The notes: generated by a model not told the origin, from the letters alone. Positions 17,344-27,296 are shown, counted from the first letter of the stretch. The stretch: DNA of 64,000 nt from Hymenobacter sp. J193 (GCF_024700075.1 NZ_JAJONE010000001.1:3557001-3621000), one strand, 5' to 3'. Made by a program: numbers and translations.

Positions 17344-20300
17344 ATGCCGGTACCTCTACCATTTTCCCGTACCCCCTGGCGGCTTGCCAGCACCTTCCTG
17401 TTGCCCCTTGGGCTCTGCACTGTCGGCACTGCGCTGGCGCTGCCTGCGGCCGGGCCCCATTTCCTGACCTCCGCCCCGCTACCAGCGGCGGAAGCCGTCC
17501 GCCGAAGTCCCACGTTCAACGGCTCTGTGAGTGGCCGCATCGTGGATGAAAAGGGGCAGCCCCTGCCCGGCGTGACGGTGCTGATAGAAGGCACTTCCCT
17601 GGGCAACTCCACCAATGCCGAGGGCCAGTTCAGCATCAGTAACGTTCCCGACGGACCACACGTGCTGGTAGTATCGTTTGTGGGTTACAACACCCAGCGC
17701 CTGCCGTTTACCACGGTTGCGGGCCAGAATACGGCACTAACTGCCACGCTGGCCGAGAATACCACGCTGCTGAACGAGGCCGTGGTAGTAGGCTACGGCA
17801 CTGCCCGCCGCGAAGACGTGACCGGCTCCATTGCCACCGTCACCTCCCGCGACTTTGTGAAGGGCCAGGTGACTTCGCCCGAGCAGCTGATCCAGGGCAA
17901 GCTGGCCGGCGTGCAGATTACGACTGGCGGCGGGGCACCCGGCGAGGTAAGCACCATCCGCATCCGGGGCGGCTCCTCCCTGAGCGCCAGCAACGACCCG
18001 CTGATTGTGATTGACGGCGTGCCGGTGGAAAACAGCGGCATCAACGGTGCTGGCAACCCGCTTTCCCTGATTAACCCTAATGATATTGAAACCTTTACGG
18101 TGCTGAAGGACGCCTCCGCCACGGCCATCTACGGTTCGCGGGCTTCCAATGGGGTTATCATCATCACCACCAAAAAAGGTGTGGAAGGCGAGAAGACGCG
18201 GGTGAACTTCAACACGCAGGTGGCGCGCTCCGAAAACTACGGCAAGGTGGATGTGCTGGACGGCGACGCGTACCGCACCCTGGTGAAAAACGCCGTGGCC
18301 CAGGCCAAGATTCCGGCCGACCGCGCCTCGGAGTTTTACCTGGGCAATGCCAACACCGACTGGCAGGACGCCATTTACCAGACCGCCTGGACCACCGACA
18401 ACAACCTGAGCGTGACCGGCAGCGTGAAGCGCATGCCCTACCGCGTGTCGGTGGGCTACCTCGACCAGGACGGGACCCTCAAAACCGGCAACCTCAAGCG
18501 CAACTCGGCCTCCGTGGGCCTCTCGCCGCGCCTGCTCGACAACCACTTGCGGGTGGATGTGAACGTGAAGGGCACGTGGTCGGACTACCGGTTTGCCGAT
18601 CAGGGCGCCATTGGGGGCGCGGTGCGCTACAATCCTACTAAGCCCATTTACTCCGGCGACGCCAGCAAGTTCAACGGCTACTTTGAGTGGCTGGACCCGG
18701 CCGACGGCATCAACCCTTACCCGCTCACGGACCGCAACCCGCTGGCGTTGCTCACCGACAAGCGCGACCGGAGCACCGTGAAGCGCAGCCTGGGCAACAT
18801 TCAGCTGGATTACAGCCTGCACTTCCTGCCCGACCTGCACGCCAACCTCAACCTGGGCTACGACATCTCGCGCAGCGCCGGCACTGTCTTCGTGCCGGAG
18901 GCTTCGTCGGTGGCCTACAACGTGAGAGGCCTCAACAACCAGTACAAGCAGGAGAAAAACAACAAGCTGCTGGAAACCTACCTGAAGTACAACAAGGAGA
19001 TTGGCGGGCAGCGCGTAGAGGCGCTGGCGGGTTACTCCTACCAGGATTTCTACACGCACAGCCCGTTTTTCTTCAGTCGCACGGCCGCCGGCGAGCTGCT
19101 CGACCCCACGGCGCTGGCCGGCAACCCCTACAAAAGCCAGTACACGCTGCTTTCCTTTTATGGCCGGGTAAACTACTCCTTCAACGACCGGTACCTGCTC
19201 ACGGGCACGCTCCGCGCCGACGGCTCCTCGCGCTTCAGCCCCGATAACCGCTGGGGCTATTTCCCGGCGGCTTCGGTGGCCTGGCGCATCAACAAGGAAA
19301 GCTTCCTGGCGAACAGCCAGACGGTATCGGACCTCAAGCTGCGCTTCAGCTACGGCCGCACGGGGCAGCAGGACGTGGCGGGCGTGGCGGGCGACTACCC
19401 GTACCTGCGCTCCTACAACCTGGGCGGCGGCTCGGTGCGGCAGATCTTCGGCAACGACACCATCCGCACGCTGCGGGCCGGCGGGCAGGACCCCAACCTG
19501 AAGTGGGAGGAAGCCGCCACCTACGACGCGGGCCTGGACTACGGCTTCTTCAACAACCGCCTCACGGGCTCCATCGACCTGTACCTGCGCAAAACCTCCG
19601 ACCTGCTGGCCGTAGTGCCCGTGCCCATCGGCAAGAACATTACGCCCAAACAGCTCAAGAACATTGGTAACCTGGAAAACCGGGGCGTGGAGTTTGCCCT
19701 GAACTACGATGTGGTGCGCGGGGAGAAATTCAACTGGGGCGTGAACTTCAACGCGACCATCAACCGCAACAAAATCACCAAGCTGCTGCTGGTGGAAGAC
19801 CCCACCTACCTGGGCTCCCCGGTGGGCGGCATCGGCAACTTCCAGTTTGTGCAGGTGAACTCGGTGGGGCACGCGGCCAACACGTTCTGGCTTTACGAGC
19901 AGAAGTACGACGAGAGCGGTAAGCCGGTGGAAGGCGGCTCGGCGCCCACCACGGCCCAGTACGTGGACCAGAACGGGGACGGCCTCATCAACGAGCGGGA
20001 CCGGGTGTACGGCAAAACGCCTGCGCCCAAAGCCATTCTGGGCTTCAGCTCCAACCTGAGCTACGGCAAAGCCAGCCTGGCCTTCACGCTGCGCTCCAAC
20101 CTGGGCAACTACGTGTACAACAACGTGGACGCGGGCCAGGGAACCTACTTCGGGACCAATACGGGTCTGCAGTACGCCTCCAACGTGGCGCCCGACGTGT
20201 ACACCACCGGCTTTCAGTACGGCCAGCCCTTCAGCGACTACTACCTGCAGGATGCCTCCTTCCTGCGCCTGCAGAACATTACCCTGGGCTACGACTTCGG

Positions 20301-20466
20301 CAGCCTGTGGAAGGAGTCGACCTCGCTGCGCCTGACGCTGGCAGCCCAGAATGTGCTGGTGCTCACGCGCTACAGTGGCCTCGACCCGGAGCGCGGCAAC
20401 GGCATCGACAGCAATTTCTACCCGCTGCCCCGCACGTTCACGCTCGGCCTCAACGTGGGATTTTAA
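17344..20466 (+). CDS. SusC/RagA-family TonB-linked outer-membrane transporter
   Basis: 1040 residues from ATG 17344 (MPVPLPFSRTPWRLASTFLL, signal peptide). A CarboxypepD-reg-like domain follows (GRIVDEKGQPLPGVTVLIEG), then the TonB-box/plug linker NEAVVVGYGTARREDVTGSI, the plug signature IRIRGGSSLSASNDPLIVID, IYGSRASNGVIIITTKKG, and a long beta-barrel ending in the aromatic FTLGLNVGF. It imports oligosaccharides with TonB energy and pairs with SusD encoded 101 bp downstream. The genes that follow point to alpha-glucan as substrate. An in-frame start at 17215 would place non-signal residues first and was not chosen. Confidence 0.95.
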   Translation: MPVPLPFSRTPWRLASTFLLPLGLCTVGTALALPAAGPHFLTSAPLPAAEAVRRSPTFNGSVSGRIVDEKGQPLPGVTVLIEGTSLGNSTNAEGQFSISNVPDGPHVLVVSFVGYNTQRLPFTTVAGQNTALTATLAENTTLLNEAVVVGYGTARREDVTGSIATVTSRDFVKGQVTSPEQLIQGKLAGVQITTGGGAPGEVSTIRIRGGSSLSASNDPLIVIDGVPVENSGINGAGNPLSLINPNDIETFTVLKDASATAIYGSRASNGVIIITTKKGVEGEKTRVNFNTQVARSENYGKVDVLDGDAYRTLVKNAVAQAKIPADRASEFYLGNANTDWQDAIYQTAWTTDNNLSVTGSVKRMPYRVSVGYLDQDGTLKTGNLKRNSASVGLSPRLLDNHLRVDVNVKGTWSDYRFADQGAIGGAVRYNPTKPIYSGDASKFNGYFEWLDPADGINPYPLTDRNPLALLTDKRDRSTVKRSLGNIQLDYSLHFLPDLHANLNLGYDISRSAGTVFVPEASSVAYNVRGLNNQYKQEKNNKLLETYLKYNKEIGGQRVEALAGYSYQDFYTHSPFFFSRTAAGELLDPTALAGNPYKSQYTLLSFYGRVNYSFNDRYLLTGTLRADGSSRFSPDNRWGYFPAASVAWRINKESFLANSQTVSDLKLRFSYGRTGQQDVAGVAGDYPYLRSYNLGGGSVRQIFGNDTIRTLRAGGQDPNLKWEEAATYDAGLDYGFFNNRLTGSIDLYLRKTSDLLAVVPVPIGKNITPKQLKNIGNLENRGVEFALNYDVVRGEKFNWGVNFNATINRNKITKLLLVEDPTYLGSPVGGIGNFQFVQVNSVGHAANTFWLYEQKYDESGKPVEGGSAPTTAQYVDQNGDGLINERDRVYGKTPAPKAILGFSSNLSYGKASLAFTLRSNLGNYVYNNVDAGQGTYFGTNTGLQYASNVAPDVYTTGFQYGQPFSDYYLQDASFLRLQNITLGYDFGSLWKESTSLRLTLAAQNVLVLTRYSGLDPERGNGIDSNFYPLPRTFTLGLNVGF

Positions 20467-20477
20467 AGGAGTTACTG

Positions 20478-20555
20478 GTTTCTAGTTGCTGGTTGCTGGT
20501 TGTCGGCCAGAACACTAAAAAGGCAACTAGAAACCAGCAACCAGCAACTAGAAAC
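20478..20555. repeat. Perfect 24-bp inverted repeat between susC and susD (TTGCTGGTT family)
   Basis: Arms at 20478-20501 and 20532-20555 are exact reverse complements over 24 bp with a 30-nt spacer. Each arm contains CTAGTTGCTGGTTGCTGG or its complement. It starts 11 bp after the susC stop and ends 12 bp before the susD ATG. In RNA this would be a long hairpin just upstream of the susD ribosome-binding region. Related to copies at 3482, 56698 and 59236. Confidence 0.85.
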
Positions 20556-20567
20556 TCAAAACAAAAG

Positions 20568-22202
20568 ATGAACAAGCACTTGCGCCGGGGCACCGCTACG
20601 CTGGCCGTAGCCGCTGCCCTGCTTTCCGGCGGCCTTTCTTCCTGCACCAAGGACCTGGACCGCTACCCTTTCTATGACCTGAATACGGAGTCGGTGTACC
20701 GCGACCCGGCCAACTACATCCAGGTGCTGGCCAAGCTCTACGCGGGCTTCAACCTCTCGGGCCAGGGCACCACCGGCTCCCCGGATGTATTTGAGGGCGA
20801 CGGGCTGGACGAAGGCGAAACCTCTTACCTGCGGGCCTACTGGTATTTGCAGGAGCTGGCGACCGACGAGGCCGTGGTGGCCTGGAACAGCGGCCCGCTC
20901 CAGGAACTCAATAAAACCACCTGGACCTCCAGCAACGACCTGATGCGCAACAGCTACACGCGCATTTTCTACGAAATAACCGCCTGCAACGAGTTCATCC
21001 GCGAAACCACGGATGACAAGCTCAGCGAACGGAACATTGCGGGCCAGGATGCCGTGAATGCCCGCCTGTTTCGGGCCGAAGCACGCTTTCTGCGGGCCCT
21101 GGCCTACTACCACGCCCTGGATTTGTACGGCAACGTGCCGCTCGTGACGGAGGCAGGTGTACCCGGCAACGAGCTGCCCAAGCAGGCTACCCGCGCCGAG
21201 GTGTTTGCCTACATCGAGTCGGAGCTGAAGGCCGTGGAGCCGCTGCTGAACAAGCCACAGCAGGGCCCCTACGGCCGCGCCGACCAGGGTGCTGCCTGGG
21301 CCTTGCTGGCTAAGCTCTACCTGAACGCGGAAGTATACACGGGCACGGCCCGCTACACCGACTGCCTCACCTACTGCAACAAGGTACTGGGCGGCGGCTA
21401 CAGCCTGGCCCCGGAGTACGCGCAGATCTTCATGGCCGACAACAACGTGAAAGCCAAGTCGGAAATCATTTTCCCGATTACCAGTGACGGTCTGGCCTCG
21501 CAAACCTATGGAGGCACTACCTACCTCATTCACGCCGCTATAGGCGGGCGGATGCTGGGCAGCGCCTTTGGCGTGAGCAGCGGCTGGGCCGGCAACCGTA
21601 CCCGCAAGAACCTGCCGCTGCTCTTTCCCGAAAACGCGGAGGGCTTCGACAGCCGGGCCATGTTTTTCACGATTGGACAGGAACTGGAAATCAACGACCT
21701 GACCGTGTTTACCGATGGCTATGGCGTGACGAAGTGGTCGAATAAGAAATCGACCGGCGCCAATGGCTCCGACCCCACGGGCACCTTCGTGGATACTGAT
21801 TTCCCTGTGTTGCGCCTGGCCGACGTGTACCTGATGTACGCCGAAGCCGTGCTGCGCGGTGGGCAGGGCGGCTCCCAGGCCCAGGCCCTCACCTACGTAA
21901 ACGACCTGCGCGACCGGGCCTACGGCAACAAGTTCAGCGGGGGCACCGCCGGCCGCATTACGCTGGCTGAGCTGACAGCGCCCAACTTCATCCTGGACGA
22001 GCGGGGCCGCGAGCTGTACTGGGAATGCACCCGCCGCACCGACCTCATCCGCTTCGGCCGCTTCACCAGCGGCAGCTACCTGTGGCCCTGGAAAGGCGGC
22101 GTGAAGGAAGGCAAAGGTGTGTCGGACAACCTGAACCTGTACCCCATTCCCTCTACCGACATCGTGGCCAACCCCACGCTCAAGCAAAACCCCGGCTACT
22201 AA
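20568..22202 (+). CDS. SusD/RagB-family starch-binding lipoprotein
   Basis: 544 residues from ATG 20568, placed by its signal peptide and lipobox (LLSGGLSSC, then TKDLDRYPF). SusD features include an N-terminal SusD-like region with YALRAFFY-equivalent ARFLRALAYYHALDLYGNVP and a C-terminal RagB domain ending ERGRELYWECTRRTDLIRFG, then YPIPSTDIVANPTLKQNPGY. It forms the outer-membrane lid on the SusC barrel and binds glycan. Translation from the ORF opening at 20307, inside susC, is spurious. Confidence 0.95.
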   Translation: MNKHLRRGTATLAVAAALLSGGLSSCTKDLDRYPFYDLNTESVYRDPANYIQVLAKLYAGFNLSGQGTTGSPDVFEGDGLDEGETSYLRAYWYLQELATDEAVVAWNSGPLQELNKTTWTSSNDLMRNSYTRIFYEITACNEFIRETTDDKLSERNIAGQDAVNARLFRAEARFLRALAYYHALDLYGNVPLVTEAGVPGNELPKQATRAEVFAYIESELKAVEPLLNKPQQGPYGRADQGAAWALLAKLYLNAEVYTGTARYTDCLTYCNKVLGGGYSLAPEYAQIFMADNNVKAKSEIIFPITSDGLASQTYGGTTYLIHAAIGGRMLGSAFGVSSGWAGNRTRKNLPLLFPENAEGFDSRAMFFTIGQELEINDLTVFTDGYGVTKWSNKKSTGANGSDPTGTFVDTDFPVLRLADVYLMYAEAVLRGGQGGSQAQALTYVNDLRDRAYGNKFSGGTAGRITLAELTAPNFILDERGRELYWECTRRTDLIRFGRFTSGSYLWPWKGGVKEGKGVSDNLNLYPIPSTDIVANPTLKQNPGY

Positions 22203-22215
22203 CCACCAGCTAGCC

Positions 22216-22250
22216 CGCGCTCAGCTATGTCTTCGGGGCGGCTGAGCGCG
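22216..22250 (+). terminator. Hairpin after susD
   Basis: Perfect 10-bp stem CGCGCTCAGC (22216-22225) / GCTGAGCGCG (22241-22250) with a 15-nt loop, starting 13 bp after the susD stop. There is no T-run directly behind it, so it may stabilise or attenuate the transcript and not end it. Confidence 0.55.
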
Positions 22251-22305
22251 TAGCTGCTGGCCTCTTCTAGTCTTTTCTCTAACCCACCACTTTCTGCTCT
22301 TTACC

Positions 22306-23457
22306 ATGAAAAAAACAACTACGCTGGTTCTGGCTGCTGCCCTTGCTACCACTGCCCTGAGTGCTCAGGCCCAGGTAACCATCGACGGCGTTATCTCCGC
22401 CGATGAAATCGGCACGACGGCCGGCAAGTACACTTCCCTGGGTGCCTTCACCACCCCGCACATCGGCGACGGCGGCTTTGGCCTGATGGGCTTGCTGCGG
22501 ATGTATGGAGCCAACTCCAGCACCAAGCTCTACATCGGGCTGGCTGGCACCATTGAGCCCGGCGGCAACAACTTTCAGTTGTACCTGGATTTGCCCAATA
22601 AAACCGGGGTGCCCGTGGGCACCGGCCTGCCCGCCATTGCGGGCTCGTCCACGGTGTTCGGCACCTTTGCCAACGGCGGCATCGGCGGCACCAAGCTGGA
22701 GCTGGAAGCCGACGCGGCCATTGCCACCACCGGCGGCGGCGACGTGCAGGCGGCCATTTACACCGCCGAGGCGGGCCAGGCGAAAACCATTGGGGGCGGG
22801 GCGGCTATCCTGACCGACGGCACCACCAACGCTATTCCGGCCTCGGCTACCACGGGTGCTTACTCCTTATTTGCGGGCACGAAAGTGGCCTACAAAGCCC
22901 CAGCCGGCAACCTCACTACCAACCCCGGCAACGACAACGGGGGCGGGGCCGGCTCCTACGGGTTGGAGTACGAGTTCAACCGCGCTTCCCTGGGCCTGCC
23001 ATCCGGGGCCTCGGTGGTGCGCGTGATGGCCGCCTACGTGAGCGGCGACGCCTACTGGTCGTCGGATGTAATTCCGGAAGTAACCGGCAACGGCAACACC
23101 AACCTCGGCTTCAGCCCCGATTTTACCGTCCTGGCCGGCAACCAGGCCCCCACGCTGAACGTGGTAGTGACCAGCAGCCGCAAGGCCGAAGACGCGGTGG
23201 TGGCCATGAGCGTGTTCCCGAATCCCGCGCAGGGAAAATCGACTGTTGCCTACCGGGTGCTGGATAAGGCGCAAGCCGTGTCGGTGCGCGTGACGGATTT
23301 GCTGGGCCGCGAGGTGCGGACCCTGTTGGACGCCCGCCAGCCGGCCGGCTTCCACGAACTGAGTGTAGCCACGGGCGACCTGGCGGTGGGCGCTTATCTG
23401 GTGAAGGTCCAGGTAGGGGAAAAAATAGCGACCCGCCGACTGGCCGTAACCCGCTAA
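22306..23457 (+). CDS. T9SS-exported CBM9-like protein in the SusE/F position
   Basis: 383 residues. Signal peptide MKKTTTLVLAAALATTALSAQA; mature start QVTIDGVISADEIG, which resembles CBM9-like/DOMON modules (xIDGxxxxxEW-type strand). A Gly/Ala/Thr-rich beta region follows. The last 80 residues form a type A T9SS sorting domain (VVAMSVFPNPAQGKSTVAY, then VRVTDLLGREVRTLL). So it is probably exported to the surface and may hold starch for the amylase, taking the place of SusE/SusF, which are absent. The binding function is an inference from position and fold resemblance. Confidence 0.7.
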   Translation: MKKTTTLVLAAALATTALSAQAQVTIDGVISADEIGTTAGKYTSLGAFTTPHIGDGGFGLMGLLRMYGANSSTKLYIGLAGTIEPGGNNFQLYLDLPNKTGVPVGTGLPAIAGSSTVFGTFANGGIGGTKLELEADAAIATTGGGDVQAAIYTAEAGQAKTIGGGAAILTDGTTNAIPASATTGAYSLFAGTKVAYKAPAGNLTTNPGNDNGGGAGSYGLEYEFNRASLGLPSGASVVRVMAAYVSGDAYWSSDVIPEVTGNGNTNLGFSPDFTVLAGNQAPTLNVVVTSSRKAEDAVVAMSVFPNPAQGKSTVAYRVLDKAQAVSVRVTDLLGREVRTLLDARQPAGFHELSVATGDLAVGAYLVKVQVGEKIATRRLAVTR

Positions 23458-23471
23458 CCGGACTACACTCT

Positions 23472-23515
23472 TCCCGGGCCGGAAACCAGTGGGTAAGGTT
23501 TCCGGCCCCTTGGGA
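23472..23515 (+). terminator. Strong hairpin after the CBM9-like T9SS gene
   Basis: Perfect 12-bp stem GGGCCGGAAACC (23476-23487) / GGTTTCCGGCCC (23497-23508), extendable with outer TCCC/GGGA. No T-run follows; more likely an attenuator or 3'-end stabiliser. Confidence 0.6.
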
Positions 23516-23705
23516 AAACCCGGTGGCCGCAGTTGGCTACCGAGTGATTCTACCTGCTCATTTCTGCTCTGAGTGACCGGCGGCAGCCCTACTGCGCTGG
23601 CTGAATGTGGCCGCACGACCCCGCTTTGGGCTTGGCGGCTAGCCTATTGCCCTTTCTGGAGTACGCCTACGCTTGCCCATTTCCAGCCAACCAAACCCCA
23701 CCATC

Positions 23706-26700
23706 ATGGAAAAAGCAGTAACCAGAGTGCTAGTAGTCATTTGGATGCTCCTGGGCATCCCGCTCGTGACGGTCCAAGCGGCCGACCTCACATTCAACGT
23801 GAATTTGCAGTACCGCATTCAGCAGGGGCAGTTTACCGCGGGCACCGACCAGGTGGTGGTGCGCGGCTCCTTCTCGGCCGGGGGCGTGGCCCTCACCGAC
23901 CCCGACGGGGACAAAATCTACTCCGGTACTGTAACCGGCCAAACCAACGACGCGCAGATTACCTACAACTACCGCATCACGCGCGGTGGGGTGCAAACCA
24001 ACGAATCGGTAGCGGCCCGCAAATACGTGGTGCAGCCCACTTCCGCCGCCAACGTGCTGAGCGACTGGTGGAACGACCAGCTGCCGCCGTACCCGTACGC
24101 CGATTTTTACGTCTCGTCGGTGAAAACTATTCCGGGAGAGATTGTACGGTTCTTCGACAGTTCGGAGGGCGGCGCGGCCACTAGCTGGAGCTGGAGCATG
24201 CCCGGCAGCACCACGCCCTCTTCCACCGCTAAGAATCCTACCACTACCTGGACCACGCCGGGCACCTACACCGTAAGCATGACGGCCACCGGCAGCGGTG
24301 TATCCACCACCAAAACGATGCGCATCACGGTGGTATCGGTCGATGCGCAGGCCTTGGGCTGGTGGAACGAGCAGGTATTTTACCAGATATTTCCCCGCAG
24401 TTTTCTCGACACCAACGGCGACGGCGTGGGCGACCTGCAGGGAATGATAAACAAGCTGGATTACCTCAGCAACGAGTTGGGCGTCACGGCGCTCTACATC
24501 ATGCCTATCTACAATGCTCAGCAGCCCTGGTACGGCGGCTACGAGGTGACGAACTACAAGAGCGTTTCAGCCGAGTTTGGCGGCATGGCCCAGTTCGACG
24601 CGTTTGTGAGCGCAGCGCAGTCCCGCGGCATGAAGGTGATTATGGACATGGTGTTCAACCACGTATCCAAAAGCCACCCCTGGTATCAGTCGGCGGGTCA
24701 GGGCCTGGGCGGCCAGTACGACAACTATTTCCTGTTTCGGGCCACCAATCCCGGCTCGGCCTGGCGCACCAACCCGGTGGCCCACTCCAACGCCAACTTC
24801 AACTTCGTGTGGGACAAGTTCACGCCCGGTGACATCCCGGACCTGAACTTCTACAACGCCTCGGTGCGCAACACCATCAAGGACGTGAGCACCTACTGGC
24901 TCAACTCGCGCAACACCGACGGCTTCCGCATTGATGCGCCCCGATATCTGTATGAAAGCGGCAACGCCCTCACCGATGCCGAGCAGCAGGACCTGCCCGC
25001 AACCTATGCCTACTGGCGCAGCTGGCGCAAGCACATCAAGGCAGCCAATACCCGCGACGCTTTCTCGGTGGGCGAAACCTGGCAGACCGGCAATATCCCG
25101 GCCATGGCTAAGTATGTGTACCAGGGCTTCGACATTGGCTTCCAGTTCGATATTGCGCTGGGCGTAGAGAAGTCGCTCAACAACGAGAACAAGAACGACC
25201 TGCAGTACGCCGTCGAGCAGACCAACCTGTACTACCCGTTTCTACAGTACGGCGTGTTCACGTCCAACCACGACCTGGCCGCCAACGGCGGCGCCGGACC
25301 GGCAGCCGAACGACGCATCAAAGACCGCCTCACCAACAACCAAGATGCCAAGGCCAAGGTAGCGGCAGCCTTCGTGCTGACGGCGCCGGGCGTACCCTTC
25401 GTGTACTTCGGCGAGGAAATTGGGGCCGGCGGCAACGTATCCAGCCGCACGCCGATGCGCTGGAACAACACCGCCAACGCGGGTTTCACCACCGGTACGC
25501 CTTGGTATGCCGTGGGCGGCGACTACCCTACCTACAACGTAGCCAGCCAGAAGGCCGACCCAAACTCCATCTGGAACCTGTACAAAAAGCTGATTGCGCT
25601 GCGCAAAGCCCAGCCGGCGCTACGCCAGGGCAAATACACCACCGTAAGCAACAGCACGAGCGGCGTGTACACGTTCGTTCGCACATCAGGCGCCGAAACG
25701 GTTTTTGTGGTCCTGAATATGAGTTCAACGGCCCAGAACAATGTGGCCTTGTCCGTGAACCTGCCGAACACGGTTGCCAACAGTACCTACACGGTAGCCA
25801 ACCTGCTGGGCAGCAGCACTGCGGCCCCAGCCAACGCTACCGTGAGCGGCAACAGCATCTCGAACTGGGTACCCTTCGCCAGCATTCCGGCCAACGGCTA
25901 CTACGTGCTGAAGCTGAACGGCACCGTAACGCCCACGGCGCAGGCAGTACCCGGCAAGATTGAGGCCGAGAGCTATTCGGCCATGCTGAACGTCGATACA
26001 GAAGTCACCACCGACACTGGCGGCGGGCGCAACGTGGACTACTTCGACACCAACGACTGGGTAGAATACGATGTGAACGTGGCTTCGGCCGGCTCTTATA
26101 ACGTGGACTTCCGGGTAGCCAGCGCCGTGGGCAACGCCACCCTGCAATTGCGCAACAGCGCCGGCACCAGCCTGGGCAGCATCAGCGTGGGCAACACCGG
26201 CGGCTGGCAGAGTTGGACTACCGTTCCGATGACCGTAACGCTGCCGGCCGGCATCCAGAAGCTGCGCGTGCACGCGGTGGCTTCCACCGGCTGCAATCTC
26301 AACTGGCTCACCTTTACTACGGCTGCCGGGAGTACGAACCGGGCACCCGTAGCCAACGCTGGCCCCGACCAGAATCTAGGCGCGGGCACTACTTCTGCCA
26401 CTTTAACGGCCGCCGGCTCCACTGACCCCGATGGTAACGCCCTCACCTACAGCTGGACCAAGGTAAGCGGCCCGGCCGCCACATTCAGCTCCACCACGGC
26501 CGTTTCGCCCACGGTGAGTGGCCTAACCAGCGGTACCTATGTACTCCAGGTTTCGGTGAGTGACGGGGCTTTGTCGGCTACCGACCAGGTGCAGATTGTG
26601 GTGCAGGCTTCGAGCACGGCCACGAAGTACTACATTATCAACCGCTGGCAGAACACTTACCTCTACGACAACGCCGCGCAGGTACGGTACGCGGCCACGG

Positions 26701-27296
26701 CCAGTGGCACGGCGTACCAGTGGACGCTGGAAACGGTGGGCTCGAACACGCGCATCCGCAACGTGGCTTCGGGCAACTACATGAACATTGAAGGCCAGAC
26801 CGGCGCGGTGCAGTGCACGGTGGTTCCGGACTTCTATACCAGCGGACAGTGGGTACGCGAGACAGTGTCGGGCACCAGCTACTTCCGCATCCGCAACGTG
26901 TGGCAGCCCGGCAACTATATCCACGTCGAAAACCTGAATGGCTCGGCCCAGTACGGGGCCGTGGATGCCAGCTTCTACAGCGGGCACTGGAGCTTCCAGC
27001 CCGTGGCAGGCGCCCGCACGGCCCTGGCGGCCAAAGGAGCAGCTGCAGCCAAAACCCCGCTCACCCTCTTCCCGAACCCCATCAGCCAGGGCCGCCTCAC
27101 GGTGTTGCTGCCTTCTCGGGCCGCTACCGCCCAGCTGCGCCTGCTCGACAGCCAGGGCCGCACGGTGCTTGACCGCGCCGCGGCCGTAGCCGGGGGCCAG
27201 ACCAGCCTCGACGTGACCGGCCTCGCCAAGGGCCTTTACCTCCTGCAAGCTACCACCGACGGTACCACGCATACCGGCCGGGTGGTAGTCGAATAA
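23706..27296 (+). CDS. Large multidomain GH13 amylase with CBM6, PKD, lectin-like and T9SS domains
   Basis: 1196 residues from ATG 23706 (signal peptide to VTVQAADLTF). Order: N-terminal starch-binding-like beta domain (about 20-125), PKD (128-213, TPGTYTVSMTATGSG), GH13 barrel (214-630; YQIFPRSFLDTNGDGVGD, nucleophile D410 in GFRIDAPR, acid/base E457 in SVGETWQ, D523 in SNHDLA), C-terminal beta domain, CBM6 (about 744-870, GKIEAESYSAM), second PKD-like domain (878-968, APVANAGPDQNLG), ricin/RICIN-like beta-trefoil-type module (972-1100), and type A T9SS tail (1115-1196, LTLFPNPISQG). It should degrade starch at the cell surface or in the medium, feeding SusCD. Confidence 0.9.
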   Translation: MEKAVTRVLVVIWMLLGIPLVTVQAADLTFNVNLQYRIQQGQFTAGTDQVVVRGSFSAGGVALTDPDGDKIYSGTVTGQTNDAQITYNYRITRGGVQTNESVAARKYVVQPTSAANVLSDWWNDQLPPYPYADFYVSSVKTIPGEIVRFFDSSEGGAATSWSWSMPGSTTPSSTAKNPTTTWTTPGTYTVSMTATGSGVSTTKTMRITVVSVDAQALGWWNEQVFYQIFPRSFLDTNGDGVGDLQGMINKLDYLSNELGVTALYIMPIYNAQQPWYGGYEVTNYKSVSAEFGGMAQFDAFVSAAQSRGMKVIMDMVFNHVSKSHPWYQSAGQGLGGQYDNYFLFRATNPGSAWRTNPVAHSNANFNFVWDKFTPGDIPDLNFYNASVRNTIKDVSTYWLNSRNTDGFRIDAPRYLYESGNALTDAEQQDLPATYAYWRSWRKHIKAANTRDAFSVGETWQTGNIPAMAKYVYQGFDIGFQFDIALGVEKSLNNENKNDLQYAVEQTNLYYPFLQYGVFTSNHDLAANGGAGPAAERRIKDRLTNNQDAKAKVAAAFVLTAPGVPFVYFGEEIGAGGNVSSRTPMRWNNTANAGFTTGTPWYAVGGDYPTYNVASQKADPNSIWNLYKKLIALRKAQPALRQGKYTTVSNSTSGVYTFVRTSGAETVFVVLNMSSTAQNNVALSVNLPNTVANSTYTVANLLGSSTAAPANATVSGNSISNWVPFASIPANGYYVLKLNGTVTPTAQAVPGKIEAESYSAMLNVDTEVTTDTGGGRNVDYFDTNDWVEYDVNVASAGSYNVDFRVASAVGNATLQLRNSAGTSLGSISVGNTGGWQSWTTVPMTVTLPAGIQKLRVHAVASTGCNLNWLTFTTAAGSTNRAPVANAGPDQNLGAGTTSATLTAAGSTDPDGNALTYSWTKVSGPAATFSSTTAVSPTVSGLTSGTYVLQVSVSDGALSATDQVQIVVQASSTATKYYIINRWQNTYLYDNAAQVRYAATASGTAYQWTLETVGSNTRIRNVASGNYMNIEGQTGAVQCTVVPDFYTSGQWVRETVSGTSYFRIRNVWQPGNYIHVENLNGSAQYGAVDASFYSGHWSFQPVAGARTALAAKGAAAAKTPLTLFPNPISQGRLTVLLPSRAATAQLRLLDSQGRTVLDRAAAVAGGQTSLDVTGLAKGLYLLQATTDGTTHTGRVVVE

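Noticed and set aside
17737..19872. 711-codon minus-strand open frame inside susC
   Set aside because: Antisense of the SusC beta-barrel with biased composition; no start context or family features.
20556..22187. 543-codon minus-strand open frame inside susD
   Set aside because: Antisense shadow of a well-supported SusD lipoprotein.
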